A DNA stretch of 64,000 bases from Olivibacter sp. XZL3. GTDB lineage: Bacteria; Bacteroidota; Bacteroidia; Sphingobacteriales; Sphingobacteriaceae. Below the pieces are notes generated by a model. It saw nothing but the letters and a program-made list of their open reading frames with translations. It was not told the DNA's origin and searched no databases. The DNA is taken from positions 1-64,000 of the forward strand of contig NZ_SBJH01000033.1 in the NCBI RefSeq assembly GCF_004368405.1, read 5' to 3'. Shown one piece after another: positions 44,084-53,947 of the stretch (positions are counted from its first letter, which is position 1; each line of letters opens with the position of its first letter). The translations under genes were made by a program, and so were the position numbers.

Positions 44084-46042
44084 ATGAGCTTAATCAAATC
44101 ATTTTTAGCGTTTGTTGCGCTGTGTTTCTTGGCCGGACAAAGTAATTTCGCCCAGATCCGCCTTCCGGCACTTATTGGCGACAGCATGGTCTTGCAAAGA
44201 GATGTTCCTTTGAACTTGTGGGGTTGGGCTTCGCCCGGCGAAAAAGTGAAGGTTGTTTTTCGGGGGAAAAGCGCTTCTGCGACCGCCGACGGGCAAGGGA
44301 AGTGGAAACTAACCCTCCCGGCTATGAAAGCGGGCGGACCAGATAATTTGCACTTGGAAGGAAAGAATAAGTTGACCTTGAAGGGAGTACTCGTTGGAGA
44401 TGTATGGTTATGCGCTGGCCAGTCTAACATGGTTCATCAAATGCGTCTCCATAATATCACCTATGCGGATGATATTGCACAGGCTGATTTTTCGGAAATC
44501 CGCCAGTTTTGGGTTCCAACGGCCACCAGTCTCGATGGGCCTCGGGAAACGCTCAAGCCCAGTACATGGAAATGGGCAAATGCCGAAAACGTAAAGGATT
44601 TTTCTGCGGTCGCGTATTTCTTTGCCAAGGCGATTTATCAGCGACACCACATACCCATTGGCATTATAAACTCCAGCGTAGGTGGTACGCCTATTGAAGC
44701 GTGGACCAGCGAAGAGGGGCTTAAGGAGTTTCCTTCTGTCTTATCGGTAATAGGCCGCAACAAAAATACAGACTACATCAAAAGCATAAAAAAAGGCTCG
44801 TTAGAAAATAAAAATTTGCCCTTGCAACCCGATAAAGGCTTGCTTACTGAACAGAAATGGTTCAATCCGGATTATAAACCCAAAGGCTGGAGGACTATCA
44901 ATGTCCCCGGGTATTGGGAAGACCAGGGAATTCGCGATTTAAACGGGGTGGTATGGTACAGAAGGGAAGTAGTTGTCCCTGAATCCTTGGCCGGAAAAGG
45001 AGGGATGTTATTTCTGGGCAGAATCGTAGATGCAGATCAGGTTTATATCAACGGTGTGGAAGTCGGACAAACATCGTATCAATATCCACAGCGACGGTAT
45101 CAGGTGCCCAGCGGTTTGTTGAAAGCAGGAACAAATTTGATCGTAGTACGTGTAGAAAATGTAGCTGGAAAGGGAGGCTTCGTTCCCGATAAGCCCTATA
45201 GTTTGCTCATTGACAATCAATCTATCGACTTGAAGGGATATTGGCAATATAAAGTCGGTCAGGTACACCGGCCGATTGAGCAGTCGATAGAACAGGGAAA
45301 TTTCAATGAACAGCATCAACCGACGGCATTGTATAATGCGATGATCGCTCCATTTACGCATTATAATTTAAGAGGAATCCTATGGTATCAGGGAGAAAGC
45401 AATGTAGACCATGCGGAAGATTATGAAAAGCTATTACCGGCACTTATTCACGACTGGCGTAGTCAATTTTCAAATCCAAATCTTCCATTTTATTATGTGC
45501 AATTGCCTAATTACGGCGATGCGAATTATTTACCTTTACAAAGTGCTTGGGCGGTTGTTAGAGAAGCTGCATTTAAAACACTGAACTTGCCCCATACCGG
45601 AATGGCTGTTACAATCGATTTGGGCGAGTGGAATGATATCCATCCGGATAATAAAAAAGGGGTGGGAGACCGGCTTTCGCTAATTGCCCGGCGGCTGAGC
45701 TATGGTGAACAAGACTTGGTCTACAGCGGCCCACTGTATCAATCTGCCGAAGTCAAAGGAAATAAGATTATTATAAACTTCTCCCATACAGGCAGCGGGT
45801 TGATCGCAATAGATGGTGAAGAGTTGTCGGAATTTGCAATAGCTGGCGCCGATAAAAAATTTGTATGGGCGAAAGCGAAAGTTTCTGGAAACAGTGTCGA
45901 AATCTGGTCAGACGAAGTGGACCAACCAAAGTATGTACGTTATGCTTGGGCGGATAATCCGGTAAACCCAAACCTCTATAATGTGGAAGGATTGCCTGCG
46001 TCGCCATTTAGGACGGACGGTCAAACTGACGATTTGCAATAG
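44084..46042 (+). CDS. SGNH-hydrolase acetylesterase (sialate O-acetylesterase-like, CE20 type)
   Basis: 652 residues with signal peptide. SGNH blocks are visible: WLCAGQSNM with Ser114, LRGILWYQGESN, and the catalytic WNDIHPDNKKG with Asp518 and His520. Between them sits an inserted galactose-binding-like beta domain (about 265-375), containing VVWYRREVVVPES. Annotation pipelines call these sialate O-acetylesterases. In a xylan locus the natural role is removal of O-acetyl groups from xylose. It starts 26 bases after the regulator gene, on the same strand, and is convergent with the galactonate operon. Confidence 0.88.
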   Translation: MSLIKSFLAFVALCFLAGQSNFAQIRLPALIGDSMVLQRDVPLNLWGWASPGEKVKVVFRGKSASATADGQGKWKLTLPAMKAGGPDNLHLEGKNKLTLKGVLVGDVWLCAGQSNMVHQMRLHNITYADDIAQADFSEIRQFWVPTATSLDGPRETLKPSTWKWANAENVKDFSAVAYFFAKAIYQRHHIPIGIINSSVGGTPIEAWTSEEGLKEFPSVLSVIGRNKNTDYIKSIKKGSLENKNLPLQPDKGLLTEQKWFNPDYKPKGWRTINVPGYWEDQGIRDLNGVVWYRREVVVPESLAGKGGMLFLGRIVDADQVYINGVEVGQTSYQYPQRRYQVPSGLLKAGTNLIVVRVENVAGKGGFVPDKPYSLLIDNQSIDLKGYWQYKVGQVHRPIEQSIEQGNFNEQHQPTALYNAMIAPFTHYNLRGILWYQGESNVDHAEDYEKLLPALIHDWRSQFSNPNLPFYYVQLPNYGDANYLPLQSAWAVVREAAFKTLNLPHTGMAVTIDLGEWNDIHPDNKKGVGDRLSLIARRLSYGEQDLVYSGPLYQSAEVKGNKIIINFSHTGSGLIAIDGEELSEFAIAGADKKFVWAKAKVSGNSVEIWSDEVDQPKYVRYAWADNPVNPNLYNVEGLPASPFRTDGQTDDLQ

Positions 46043-46065
46043 TGTTTATTTTTAATAAAAGGAGA

Positions 46066-47025
46066 CTATCGCCGCTTACCGAACTCAGAAAGAAGGAGCC
46101 GTTGCCCGTTAATTAAAGCTTGATCGGCATCTAAGCTTTTCGTAATATCAATACCGAGGACTTCACAGGCTAAGGTATACAAAGCAGTATGCATAGACCC
46201 TCCCAATAGATAAACTGATGAGGGGGGTGTGATATCCGTCAACTCTGTTCCGATTAATAATCCACTCAGGTAAAAGAAATTCTGTTGTTTCGATATATGT
46301 TTAAGCAACTCGTTTGTCCGCACCATAAAGCTGTTGTGCAGTAAACCGGCTGTCCGACTCGCTTTTACGGCTTGAATAAAACTTTCGCGATTTAGAGGAT
46401 CGCCCAAGTCTCCGCCCGCTTCGATAGAGGATGCTAATATACTTTTTGTGCTAAGCAGATCAAAAAATTCGCCGGTCATGAATGTTTTAAAGCGGATAAC
46501 CCGGCCGTTTTTTATGAAAATATGTTTGGGATGTGTTCCCGGTAGAATAAGCAATTGTTCGCGTTCATCGCCTGCCAGAAGTGGAGCGCAGCCCACTATT
46601 TTTGTTTCTTCACCGCGCATCACATCGTTTTCGGTTCTCGCTCCCGAAACAATAAGGAAGGAAGTTGCGTTTTTTCCGCTTGTTAAACTCTCAAATTTCA
46701 AATCGGAGCCATCAATCGCAAAGGGCAAAATCTTATAAGGCAGTTCCATAAGCCCGATGGTAGAAGAGGCCATTCCCGAGAGGACGACGGGTATGCCTTG
46801 GAGTGACATAGAAAGCTGTCGGCTCATGATTTTTAGTTGATCTTCTATTATGGAGGTATAAAATTGCGCGCGATCCGCTGGATTTTCCGCCAGTTGCCAA
46901 CGGTTAAATGTTTCCAACATACCTAGATCGTTTTTTATTTCTGAAATCGTCTTTAGGTTTTTGACCTGGATCAGGCGTAGCCTAAAAGAGCTTGTTCCCC
47001 AGTCGCAACTTAAAAAGTAATCCAT
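46066..47025 (-). CDS. dgoK: 2-dehydro-3-deoxygalactonokinase (DgoK)
   Basis: 319 residues, a DgoK-family kinase with the phosphate-binding SCDWGTSSFRLRLI motif at the N-terminus, LSGMASSTIGLMELPY, and the substrate-binding region GEETKIVGCAP and PGTHPKHIF. It phosphorylates 2-keto-3-deoxy-galactonate to the 6-phosphate with ATP, the second catabolic step of the De Ley-Doudoroff path. It is the last gene of the operon and begins 4 bases after the transporter stop. Confidence 0.9.
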   Translation of the reverse strand: MDYFLSCDWGTSSFRLRLIQVKNLKTISEIKNDLGMLETFNRWQLAENPADRAQFYTSIIEDQLKIMSRQLSMSLQGIPVVLSGMASSTIGLMELPYKILPFAIDGSDLKFESLTSGKNATSFLIVSGARTENDVMRGEETKIVGCAPLLAGDEREQLLILPGTHPKHIFIKNGRVIRFKTFMTGEFFDLLSTKSILASSIEAGGDLGDPLNRESFIQAVKASRTAGLLHNSFMVRTNELLKHISKQQNFFYLSGLLIGTELTDITPPSSVYLLGGSMHTALYTLACEVLGIDITKSLDADQALINGQRLLLSEFGKRR

Positions 47026-47029
47026 CTAT

Positions 47030-48355
47030 TTAATTGTTTAAAGGTTCCAGATCATGACGCGATGTTATACGTTCCACATTCCCCACTAAAAAGAGATAAG
47101 AACAGGCTCCTAACAATCCCAATGCGGCTATAAAAATCAGCGCAGGTGTAAAGCTGCCACCGCTTGCCAAAAAGCCGATGGCGATTGGGACGATGATGCC
47201 GGACGACTGCCCAATGAAATTAAACACGCCTCCCGTAATGTCAATGAGATGTTTCGGCGCCAACGTGGAAACAAATATCCATGTAATCGATGCAAAACCA
47301 ACGCCAAAGAAAGACAAAGACATAAAGAAAATCACCCATACAGGCGCTTCCACGTAGTTAGCTCCTACGATGAATACAGAAATTAACAGGCCGATTATAA
47401 TGGGGCGCTTGCGCGCCTTTGCCGCTGAAACCCCTTTTTTAATGAGATAGTCGGAGAGAAAGCCTGAAGAAAGCACCCCTAAAAATGCGGCGAGATAGGG
47501 TATGGACGCCCAATATCCCGATTCGATAAAGTCCAGGCCCCGGTAATCGACTAGATACTTAGGAAACCAAGTAAGAAAAAACCAAAGCGTCGCATTAACA
47601 GCAAACTGGCCAATGTAAATGCCCCATAACTTTCTATATGACAGTACTTCTTTAAGGTCGGTCCAATCAAATTTTTTTTTCGGATGTGCAGGTTTTTCCG
47701 CTGTGCGATTCAGTAAACCGCCACCGTGTTCGATGTGCAGAAGTTCCGCTTTATTTGCTTTCGGATGTTTTAGCGGATCACGGTAAAAAAAATACCATAT
47801 AAATCCCCAAAAAACACCGATGAGCCCGGTTACAACGAATAATCCTTTCCATCCGACATGCGATTGGATCTTTGAAAGTATCGGCATTAGAAAAGCAAGT
47901 CCCAAAAACTGTCCGGAAGTATAAACAGCAATTGCCGAGGCGCGCTCGCTGTCGGGAAACCAGGCGCTCACGACGCGGTTGTTAATAGGAAAAGCAGGTG
48001 CTTCAAAAGCGCCTGTCGCCATGCGCAATCCGAAAAAACTAGCAAAGCCTTTTGCAAAACCCTGCATGATGGTAGCGAAAGACCAAGCGATTAAACTTGC
48101 CGCATACAAGACCCGTGGACTGAAACGCTTCACCAAAATGCCGCCGGGAACCTGGAACAGTAGATAGGTCCAGCTGAAAGCTGAAAAGATAAGGCCAAGT
48201 TCTACCGGTGAAAAGTTGAGTTCGCTGCCAATGTCAGAGGCTGCAACCGCCAGGTTGCTGCGATCCATGTAATTTACGACGACATTCACAAACAGGAGAA
48301 AGAGCATCCGATATCGGATTTTTGTCGGCTTCATAATAGCTTTGCTGGTGTTCAT
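47030..48355 (-). CDS. MFS transporter, anion:cation symporter family (galactonate/hexuronate type)
   Basis: About 441 residues, 12 membrane helices. The NYMDRSNLAVAASDIG start, FSWTYLLFQVPGGILVKRF and AFEAPAFPINNRVVSAWFP are the hallmark blocks of the ACS family (ExuT, GudP, DgoT). Substrate is inferred as D-galactonate from the surrounding dgo genes. The frame is open to 48400 and overlaps dgoD, but the ATG at 48355 gives the family N-terminus and sits just behind a GAAGAG sequence and the dgoD stop. Confidence 0.88.
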   Translation of the reverse strand: MNTSKAIMKPTKIRYRMLFLLFVNVVVNYMDRSNLAVAASDIGSELNFSPVELGLIFSAFSWTYLLFQVPGGILVKRFSPRVLYAASLIAWSFATIMQGFAKGFASFFGLRMATGAFEAPAFPINNRVVSAWFPDSERASAIAVYTSGQFLGLAFLMPILSKIQSHVGWKGLFVVTGLIGVFWGFIWYFFYRDPLKHPKANKAELLHIEHGGGLLNRTAEKPAHPKKKFDWTDLKEVLSYRKLWGIYIGQFAVNATLWFFLTWFPKYLVDYRGLDFIESGYWASIPYLAAFLGVLSSGFLSDYLIKKGVSAAKARKRPIIIGLLISVFIVGANYVEAPVWVIFFMSLSFFGVGFASITWIFVSTLAPKHLIDITGGVFNFIGQSSGIIVPIAIGFLASGGSFTPALIFIAALGLLGACSYLFLVGNVERITSRHDLEPLNN

Positions 48356-48363
48356 CTCTTCTG

Positions 48364-49512
48364 TCACCATTCCGCTATACTTCCATCGGTGTGCCGCCAA
48401 AGCGGATTTCTCCAGTTATGGCCAATTGCGGCCATCTTTCTAACCTGGTCTTCATTAATGTCTATACCTAATCCGGGTTTGTCCGGAATGTTTACATAGC
48501 CTTCGTTGTATTCGAATACGGTTTTATCTACTAAGTAATCTAGCAGATCGCTTCCTTCATTATAATGTATACCAAGACTTTGCTCTTGTATGAAGGCGTT
48601 GTGGCAAGTTGCATCCACTTGCAAACAGGCGGCGAGCGCTATCGGGCCAAGCGGGCAATGGGGCGCTGCAGCAACATCGAAGGCTTCGGCCATGGAAATG
48701 ATTTTTTTACATTCAGTAATGCCCCCAGCGTGTGAAACGTCGGGCTGAATGATGTCTGCATAACCCTCTTTCAACAGGCTTTTAAACTGCCATTTAGAAA
48801 ACATCCGCTCGCCTGTAGCTATGGGGATAGCAACGTGATTGGCAATTTCTCTTAAGTCCTCATTGTTCTCGGGAAGTACCGGTTCTTCAATGAACATCGG
48901 TTTATACTGCTCCAGCTCTTTAGCCAGTATTTTTGCCATTGGTTTATGTACGCGGCCGTGAAAGTCTACGCCGATTCCAAGTGCCGGTCCCACGGCTTCC
49001 CTCACAGCGGCCATTCGTGCAACCGCTTCATCGATCTTATCGTAGCTGTCAATATACTGTAATTCTTCCGTGGCATTCATTTTAACCGCCAGAAAGCCTT
49101 GTTCAGCCATCTTTTTTGCCGCCGCGCCTACTTCAGCGGGGCGGTCACCGCCAATCCACGAATATACCTTCATTTTGTCTCGGGCTTTTCCTCCCAATAA
49201 CTGATGTATAGGCGCTTGGTAGAATTTGCCTTTTATATCCCACAGTGCTTGGTCGATTCCTGCAATTGCGCTCATCAAAATAGGGCCACCACGATAAAAA
49301 CCAGCGCGGTATAGCACATTCCAATGGTCTTCTATATGCATGGGGTCTTTGCCTACAAGGTACCCCATCAATTCGTCGACGGCAGCTTTTACGGTAGCAG
49401 CTCTTCCTTCAACAACGGGTTCTCCCCATCCCGCAATTCCTTCGTCCGTTTCGATTTTTAAAAACAACCATCGTGGCGGAACCTGAAATAGTTCGTAACT
49501 TTTAATCTTCAT
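48364..49512 (-). CDS. dgoD: D-galactonate dehydratase (DgoD)
   Basis: 382 residues with near-full-length similarity to E. coli DgoD, an enolase-superfamily (MR/MLE) enzyme. Family blocks: [52 protein letters not shown], the metal ligands in [10 protein letters not shown] and [24 protein letters not shown], and [13 protein letters not shown]. The C-terminus [14 protein letters not shown] is identical in style to DgoD. It dehydrates D-galactonate to 2-keto-3-deoxy-galactonate with Mg2+. Confidence 0.95.
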   Translation of the reverse strand: MKIKSYELFQVPPRWLFLKIETDEGIAGWGEPVVEGRAATVKAAVDELMGYLVGKDPMHIEDHWNVLYRAGFYRGGPILMSAIAGIDQALWDIKGKFYQAPIHQLLGGKARDKMKVYSWIGGDRPAEVGAAAKKMAEQGFLAVKMNATEELQYIDSYDKIDEAVARMAAVREAVGPALGIGVDFHGRVHKPMAKILAKELEQYKPMFIEEPVLPENNEDLREIANHVAIPIATGERMFSKWQFKSLLKEGYADIIQPDVSHAGGITECKKIISMAEAFDVAAAPHCPLGPIALAACLQVDATCHNAFIQEQSLGIHYNEGSDLLDYLVDKTVFEYNEGYVNIPDKPGLGIDINEDQVRKMAAIGHNWRNPLWRHTDGSIAEW

Positions 49513-49525
49513 GTGGGTATATTCT

Positions 49526-50149
49526 TTATGGGTTAATTGCCGCTACAAATTTGCGGGCTTTATCGGTTAACTGTTGTAGGTATTCTGCGGTGATTTTCTG
49601 TTTGCTGTTTACCAGCGCGCTGCCCACACCAAATCCGGCTGCACCAGCTTTATTAAAGTCGCCAATATTCTCCAAGGTAATGCCACCGGTTGGTAACAAA
49701 GGAATTTGCGGTAAAGGTCCTGCAATATCTTTTATATAGGACGGAGATGTAGCCGGGAAAACTTTTATGATATCAGCGCCGAATTTGTAGGCCCTATAGA
49801 TTTCTGTGGCGGTATAGGCGCCGGGTATGCTCACCATACCAAGGCTCTTTGTCATGGTAATCACTTCTTCATCCACTATGGGCGAAAGGATAAATTTTGC
49901 ACCGGCTTTCTGGGCATTTCTTACCCCATCACCATCAAGTACAGTTCCTGCACCGATGACCATTTTGTCGCCTAGTTCGTTGCTTATCCGTTCGATAGCA
50001 GCAAGCGGTTCGGTTGAATTCATGGTGATTTCCAATAGCTGAATTCCTCCTTCATATAATGCTTGCGCTATATGGACAACATCGAGCGGATCTGCACCTC
50101 TGATAATGGCTACTATTTTGCTTTCCGCTATTTGCGATCGTACAGACAT
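49526..50149 (-). CDS. dgoA: 2-dehydro-3-deoxy-6-phosphogalactonate/gluconate aldolase (DgoA/KdgA)
   Basis: 207 residues, class I aldolase of the KDPG/KDPGal family. Schiff-base lysine Lys129 sits in [11 protein letters not shown]. The acidic residue in [19 protein letters not shown], and [11 protein letters not shown] complete the site. It splits the phosphorylated product of DgoK into pyruvate and glyceraldehyde-3-phosphate. It is the first gene of the operon, 13 bases before dgoD. In other organisms KDPG is the preferred substrate of look-alikes, but the operon favours KDPGal. Confidence 0.9.
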   Translation of the reverse strand: MSVRSQIAESKIVAIIRGADPLDVVHIAQALYEGGIQLLEITMNSTEPLAAIERISNELGDKMVIGAGTVLDGDGVRNAQKAGAKFILSPIVDEEVITMTKSLGMVSIPGAYTATEIYRAYKFGADIIKVFPATSPSYIKDIAGPLPQIPLLPTGGITLENIGDFNKAGAAGFGVGSALVNSKQKITAEYLQQLTDKARKFVAAINP

Positions 50150-50349
50150 AGAATGGACGTTTAGATAATAATTCGCTTAAATTTATAAGTAGTTATCGTA
50201 GCACGGTATGTGGCATCATTGACACATTCCGTTTGTTTATTAAGCACAAATTACGAATAAAACGTATAAGTGGCAAGGGCTGTATATGAAATGCTTAAGA
50301 AAGAACTTGAGTAGGCAAAAAGGAAGGAAGAGAAGGCGGCAAAAGAAGA

Positions 50350-50392
50350 GGCTGTGTCCTGTGTTTATCGAAGACGAACACAGGACACAGCC
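50350..50392 (-). terminator. Terminator downstream of the YceI gene
   Basis: A perfect 16-bp stem, 50350-50365 with 50377-50392, around an 11-base loop. On the reverse strand it follows the YceI stop by 26 bases and is trailed by a pyrimidine-rich CTCTTCTTTTG stretch. Confidence 0.8.
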
Positions 50393-50418
50393 TTATACAA
50401 AGTTGTTGTTTGAAGAGA

Positions 50419-51090
50419 TTATTTTTTTACAGCCTTTAGATCGAACCCTATTTCAACATCTTTACTGATTGCCCAATTTTCAGGACTTCCCTCAGTTTTA
50501 TAATTGATGCCCCAAGCGCTTCTGTCGATGGTAAACTTGGCTTTTCCGGTCACTTCATTTTCTGCAACAGATAGCTGTGCCGGGAACGTAATGTTTAATG
50601 TACTATCTTTTAGCGTTAAATTACCACTTAGCAGGTTAGTAGCTCCAGGAAGTAAGCTTTTGTGTTGGGTGCTGTCGTAAGGGGCAACAGAAGTAATGAC
50701 AAATTTAGCAGTAGGGTGCTTTTCTACATCAAAAAAGTCAGCGCTTTTAAGATGGCCTTCTAAATCCGTGTGTTTTTTGCCGTCTTCGGTAACCGATGTA
50801 GGGTCAACTTGAAGTCCGGAAAGGCTTAACTCAAGATCTCCGGCAGTTACTGCGCCATTGTCAACAGATAAGGAACCTCCGGTAACTTTAATGTTTCCGA
50901 AACGCGGTGCTAATCCTCCCTTGTGGGTAGCTTGCCAAGTAACTTGCGTGGCGGTCGTGTCGATCTCATAAGAGGCACCATTAGACGCCGCTGCTTCTTT
51001 CTTTTCTTCTGTTTTCGCCTGATCGCTCGTTGAGCCACCACATGCTGCCAAAAGGAGCACTAAGGCAAATGCTGGAATAATTGTCTTCAT
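50419..51090 (-). CDS. YceI-family lipoprotein
   Basis: 223 residues with lipobox LLAACG (Cys17), a Lys/Glu-rich linker, then a single YceI lipocalin-like domain from about residue 40. Blocks such as ATQVTWQATHKGGL, DLEGHLKSADFFDVEKHPTAKF and FTIDRSAWGINYKTEG are family hallmarks. YceI domains bind long isoprenoids or amphiphiles and are often linked to stress or respiration. It is a stand-alone gene with its own terminator. Confidence 0.9.
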   Translation of the reverse strand: MKTIIPAFALVLLLAACGGSTSDQAKTEEKKEAAASNGASYEIDTTATQVTWQATHKGGLAPRFGNIKVTGGSLSVDNGAVTAGDLELSLSGLQVDPTSVTEDGKKHTDLEGHLKSADFFDVEKHPTAKFVITSVAPYDSTQHKSLLPGATNLLSGNLTLKDSTLNITFPAQLSVAENEVTGKAKFTIDRSAWGINYKTEGSPENWAISKDVEIGFDLKAVKK

Positions 51091-51262
51091 ACGCTATTTT
51101 TATTTTTAATCTTTCCAAAAGTAGTAGATTTGATTTACAAATGGAAAAGGTTTTTAAAAATATATGTTTAAACATTTATTAGCAGTTGGATCTAAGAGAG
51201 AACGGCCGATTATTTTGATACCTAATGGCGAATAAAATGCGGTAAATGAAGGCGTTAAACAA

Positions 51263-51439
51263 TTATTTAAATAGGGAGATGACAAAAGATAGCGCGAGTT
51301 TTGTTTCTTTCGCTATTTCATCGTAAGAAAAGCCGTCCTTTTTCATTCCTTTTGCAATAGCAATGAGTTCGTTTATGCCGGGTTTTTTTATGCGTATTTC
51401 ATTATTATTGCTCTTTAAGGATACTGCTGCTGAATTCAT
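51263..51439 (-). CDS. Small 58-residue ORF with helix-turn-helix-like character
   Basis: Reads MNSAAVSLKSNNNEIRIKK, then PGINELIAIAKGMKKDGF, SYDEIAKETKLALSFVISLFK and stop. The C-terminal two thirds looks like paired helices of a small HTH (SYDEIAKETKLALSFV resembles a recognition helix). Upstream is an AT-rich interval. No family was recognised, and it is too short to be sure of coding. Confidence 0.45.
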   Translation of the reverse strand: MNSAAVSLKSNNNEIRIKKPGINELIAIAKGMKKDGFSYDEIAKETKLALSFVISLFK

Positions 51440-51532
51440 AGCAAAACTGTTTATGTGTGACGGGATAAAGGTAGAAACTCTAATAATAAGAATTTGTTAA
51501 ATGATGTTATTTTGTATAATCTTGACAATCTA

Positions 51533-52240
51533 ATGGGAAAATCGTTTCTGATTCTCTGTTTCGGTTTGTTTATTGGATCATTTTTAACTGTATTGACAAA
51601 AAAGCTAACTATTTCTGCGGCTGTCACCGCTTTTTTTATAGGCTTTTTGGTTTTTTTTTCGGCAGGAGTGAAAGAATTGTCGATGTTATGTCTTTTTTTT
51701 GTGCTCAGTGTCTTGGCGACTTCACATAAAAAGGAATATAAAGCGCAGCTGCAAGAATTAGCGGAACATCAGGAAACCCGAACGATTGGGCAGGTGTTCG
51801 CAAATGGCGGTGTCGCCGGCTTACTGAGCCTGCCCAGTTTGATAGACGTAGACCATGTATATTTATATAAGGTGATGATGGTCGCCAGCTTAGCCTCCGC
51901 TCTGGGAGACACCTTATCTTCTGAATTGGGTACAGTTTACGGAACTCGTTTTTATAATATATTGACGTTTAAAAAAGATGTCCGCGGAATGGACGGCGTC
52001 GTGAGTATAGAGGGTACCTTAATAGGCGCACTGGGCGCTGGTTTAATGGCCTTTGTTTACGCGGGAATTAGTAAAGAAGCTGTGTTTATAGCTATAGCAG
52101 GTGTTTCTGGCAATATTTTCGATTCTATTTTAGGCGCAGGTTTAGAGCGAAGGCGGTATTTACGAAACAACAGCGTGAATTTTCTCAATACCCTTTTTGC
52201 GTCGCTTGTTGCTCTCATTTTTTTGTTAGCTTTGGATTAA
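51533..52240 (+). CDS. DUF92 family membrane protein
   Basis: About 235 residues from the ATG at 51533 (a TTG at 51494 would add 13). Six or so membrane helices with the DUF92 signature: [54 protein letters not shown]. The family includes plant VTE6, a phytyl-phosphate kinase, and eukaryotic TMEM19. Bacterial members are thought to be isoprenoid-phosphate kinases, unproven here. It lies between the small ORF (antisense) and the PQQ dehydrogenase, 52 bases before the latter. Confidence 0.88.
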   Translation: MGKSFLILCFGLFIGSFLTVLTKKLTISAAVTAFFIGFLVFFSAGVKELSMLCLFFVLSVLATSHKKEYKAQLQELAEHQETRTIGQVFANGGVAGLLSLPSLIDVDHVYLYKVMMVASLASALGDTLSSELGTVYGTRFYNILTFKKDVRGMDGVVSIEGTLIGALGAGLMAFVYAGISKEAVFIAIAGVSGNIFDSILGAGLERRRYLRNNSVNFLNTLFASLVALIFLLALD

Positions 52241-52292
52241 TTGCCGATATAAATAAAATTCAATAGTTTTATCCTTGCAAAAAACATCAACT

Positions 52293-53543
52293 ATGTCATA
52301 CAACTCAAGTTTTTTAGGATTAATTTCCGGATTAGCGTTTGCTGTGGTTTCCTGCAGCTCCTCTGCAACCAAGAATGGCGAGCCCGCAGATGCCGACACT
52401 ACCCGCCTACCTGCTGTGGAAACAGAGGCACCAAATAGCGGCTATAAGCCTGCCTTTGAAGGTCAAACCCGGGCAGCAGGTGTTAAAACAACCACTCCTT
52501 ATGAGGTTACCGTGCTTAACAAGGAATTAAAAAATCCCTGGGGTATTGTCAGTTTACCGGACGGTCGATTGCTAATTACCGAAAAAGGCGGCACTATGCG
52601 AATCGTGGCGAAAGACGGCAAAATAAGCGAAGCCATCACAGGCCTACCGAAGGTCGATGCAAGAGGGCAGGGTGGTTTGCTTGGATTGACCATTGATCCT
52701 GACTTCTTAAGCAACCGCATTGTTTATTGGGTTTTTTCCGAACCGAAAGGAGGAGGAAATCTGACGGCAGTTGGAAAAGGTCGATTAGCCGACGACGAAA
52801 AAACGATCGAACAGGCGCAGGTGATTTACGAAGCAACACCGGCTCATGATGGAACTTTACACTATGGGGGTCGTATTTTATTTGATAAGACCGGTAATTT
52901 GATTGTGAGTACCGGAGAACGTTCAGATTTAGAAACCAGACCGCAAGCGCAAGATTTGAAATCGGCACTCGGAAAAATTGTGCGCATCACGAAAGAGGGT
53001 AAGCCTGCACCGGGAAATCCTTTTGAGAATAATAGCGAAGCGCGCCCCGAGATCTATTCCTATGGACACAGAAACGTGCAAGGTCTGGCATTTCATCCAA
53101 GCACAGGCGATCTTTGGGAATCGGAGTTCGGTCCGCGAGGCGGCGATGAAATTAATCGTATTGTTCCCGGTAAAAACTATGGGTGGCCGATTATTACTTA
53201 TGGTATTGAATACAGTGGAAAAAAGGTTGGCGACAGCCTTCAGCAAAAAGACGGATTAGAACAGCCTGTGTATTATTACGATCCGGTAATTTCGCCAAGT
53301 GGCATCACCTTTTATAGCAGTGACGTTATTCCGGAATGGAAGGATAATTTATTCGTTACTGCATTAAGCGGTGTGCATATAGCACGACTGGTTATCGAGG
53401 ACAATAAGGTGGTAGGCGAGGAAAGATTGCTGACCGATCAGGCGCAGCGTTTCCGCGCAATCACGGAAGGTTCCGATGGGGCGTTATACGCCGTTACCGA
53501 TTCGGGATGGCTATTCAAAGTGGCTAAAAAGGCCAGCGAATAA
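52293..53543 (+). CDS. PQQ-dependent aldose sugar dehydrogenase (lipoprotein)
   Basis: About 416 residues with lipobox AVVSC (Cys21) and a six-bladed beta-propeller of the soluble glucose dehydrogenase/YliI type (about residues 70-410). Typical blocks: NPWGIVSLPDGRLLITEKGG, GQGGLLGLTIDPDF, HYGGRILFDKTGNLIVSTGE, SYGHRNVQGLAFHP, GGDEINRIVPGKNYGWP. These carry the PQQ- and Ca-binding His/Arg/Asp residues of the family. It oxidises aldoses in the periplasm if PQQ is supplied. A TTG start at 52275 is possible but less likely. Strong terminator behind. Confidence 0.88.
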   Translation: MSYNSSFLGLISGLAFAVVSCSSSATKNGEPADADTTRLPAVETEAPNSGYKPAFEGQTRAAGVKTTTPYEVTVLNKELKNPWGIVSLPDGRLLITEKGGTMRIVAKDGKISEAITGLPKVDARGQGGLLGLTIDPDFLSNRIVYWVFSEPKGGGNLTAVGKGRLADDEKTIEQAQVIYEATPAHDGTLHYGGRILFDKTGNLIVSTGERSDLETRPQAQDLKSALGKIVRITKEGKPAPGNPFENNSEARPEIYSYGHRNVQGLAFHPSTGDLWESEFGPRGGDEINRIVPGKNYGWPIITYGIEYSGKKVGDSLQQKDGLEQPVYYYDPVISPSGITFYSSDVIPEWKDNLFVTALSGVHIARLVIEDNKVVGEERLLTDQAQRFRAITEGSDGALYAVTDSGWLFKVAKKASE

Positions 53544-53560
53544 GTAGTAAATAGAAAAAT

Positions 53561-53600
53561 AAAAGGTTCCGCCTTCTTTTTGTAAGCGGAACCTTTTTTT
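53561..53600 (+). terminator. Terminator after the PQQ dehydrogenase gene
   Basis: 12-bp stem AAAAGGTTCCGC/GCGGAACCTTTT (53561-53572 with 53586-53597), 13-base loop and a T-run to 53600. It may serve the small lipoprotein gene on the other strand too. Confidence 0.85.
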
Positions 53601-53650
53601 ATATCCTTACCTTTTATTCGCGCAAATACGCTAAGGTCTTAGATACCATA

Positions 53651-53860
53651 TTAGATGGAATCAGTCTGTAGCGAATCTTTCGTAGTTAATTCGTCAATCG
53701 GCTGATCATTACGCATGTTATTGTCGTTCGTGGTTGGTGATTCAACCGTATCTTGATAAGAGTTGTCCGTTTCATTTTGCCCGTCCGATTGTCCACAGCT
53801 GCTGAAGGACAGAGTGGCTGCAACAAGCAATATACCAGATAGCGTTTTTACCATTTTCAT
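53651..53860 (-). CDS. Small acidic lipoprotein
   Basis: 69 residues: MKMVKTLSGILLVAATLSFS, lipobox FSSC at Cys22, then a Gln/Asn/Asp/Thr-rich unstructured tail ending KDSLQTDSI. It is a typical small low-complexity lipoprotein of Bacteroidota, function unknown. Oriented like the GroES-like gene, 87 bases downstream of that gene's stop. Confidence 0.7.
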   Translation of the reverse strand: MKMVKTLSGILLVAATLSFSSCGQSDGQNETDNSYQDTVESPTTNDNNMRNDQPIDELTTKDSLQTDSI

Positions 53861-53947
53861 AATAAATATAATTTGTTTCTTTACTTAACAGCGATAAAGA
53901 CCTAATTGTTTAGGTGTTTAATCTATCCGTGTCTTAGTAAAGGCCTA

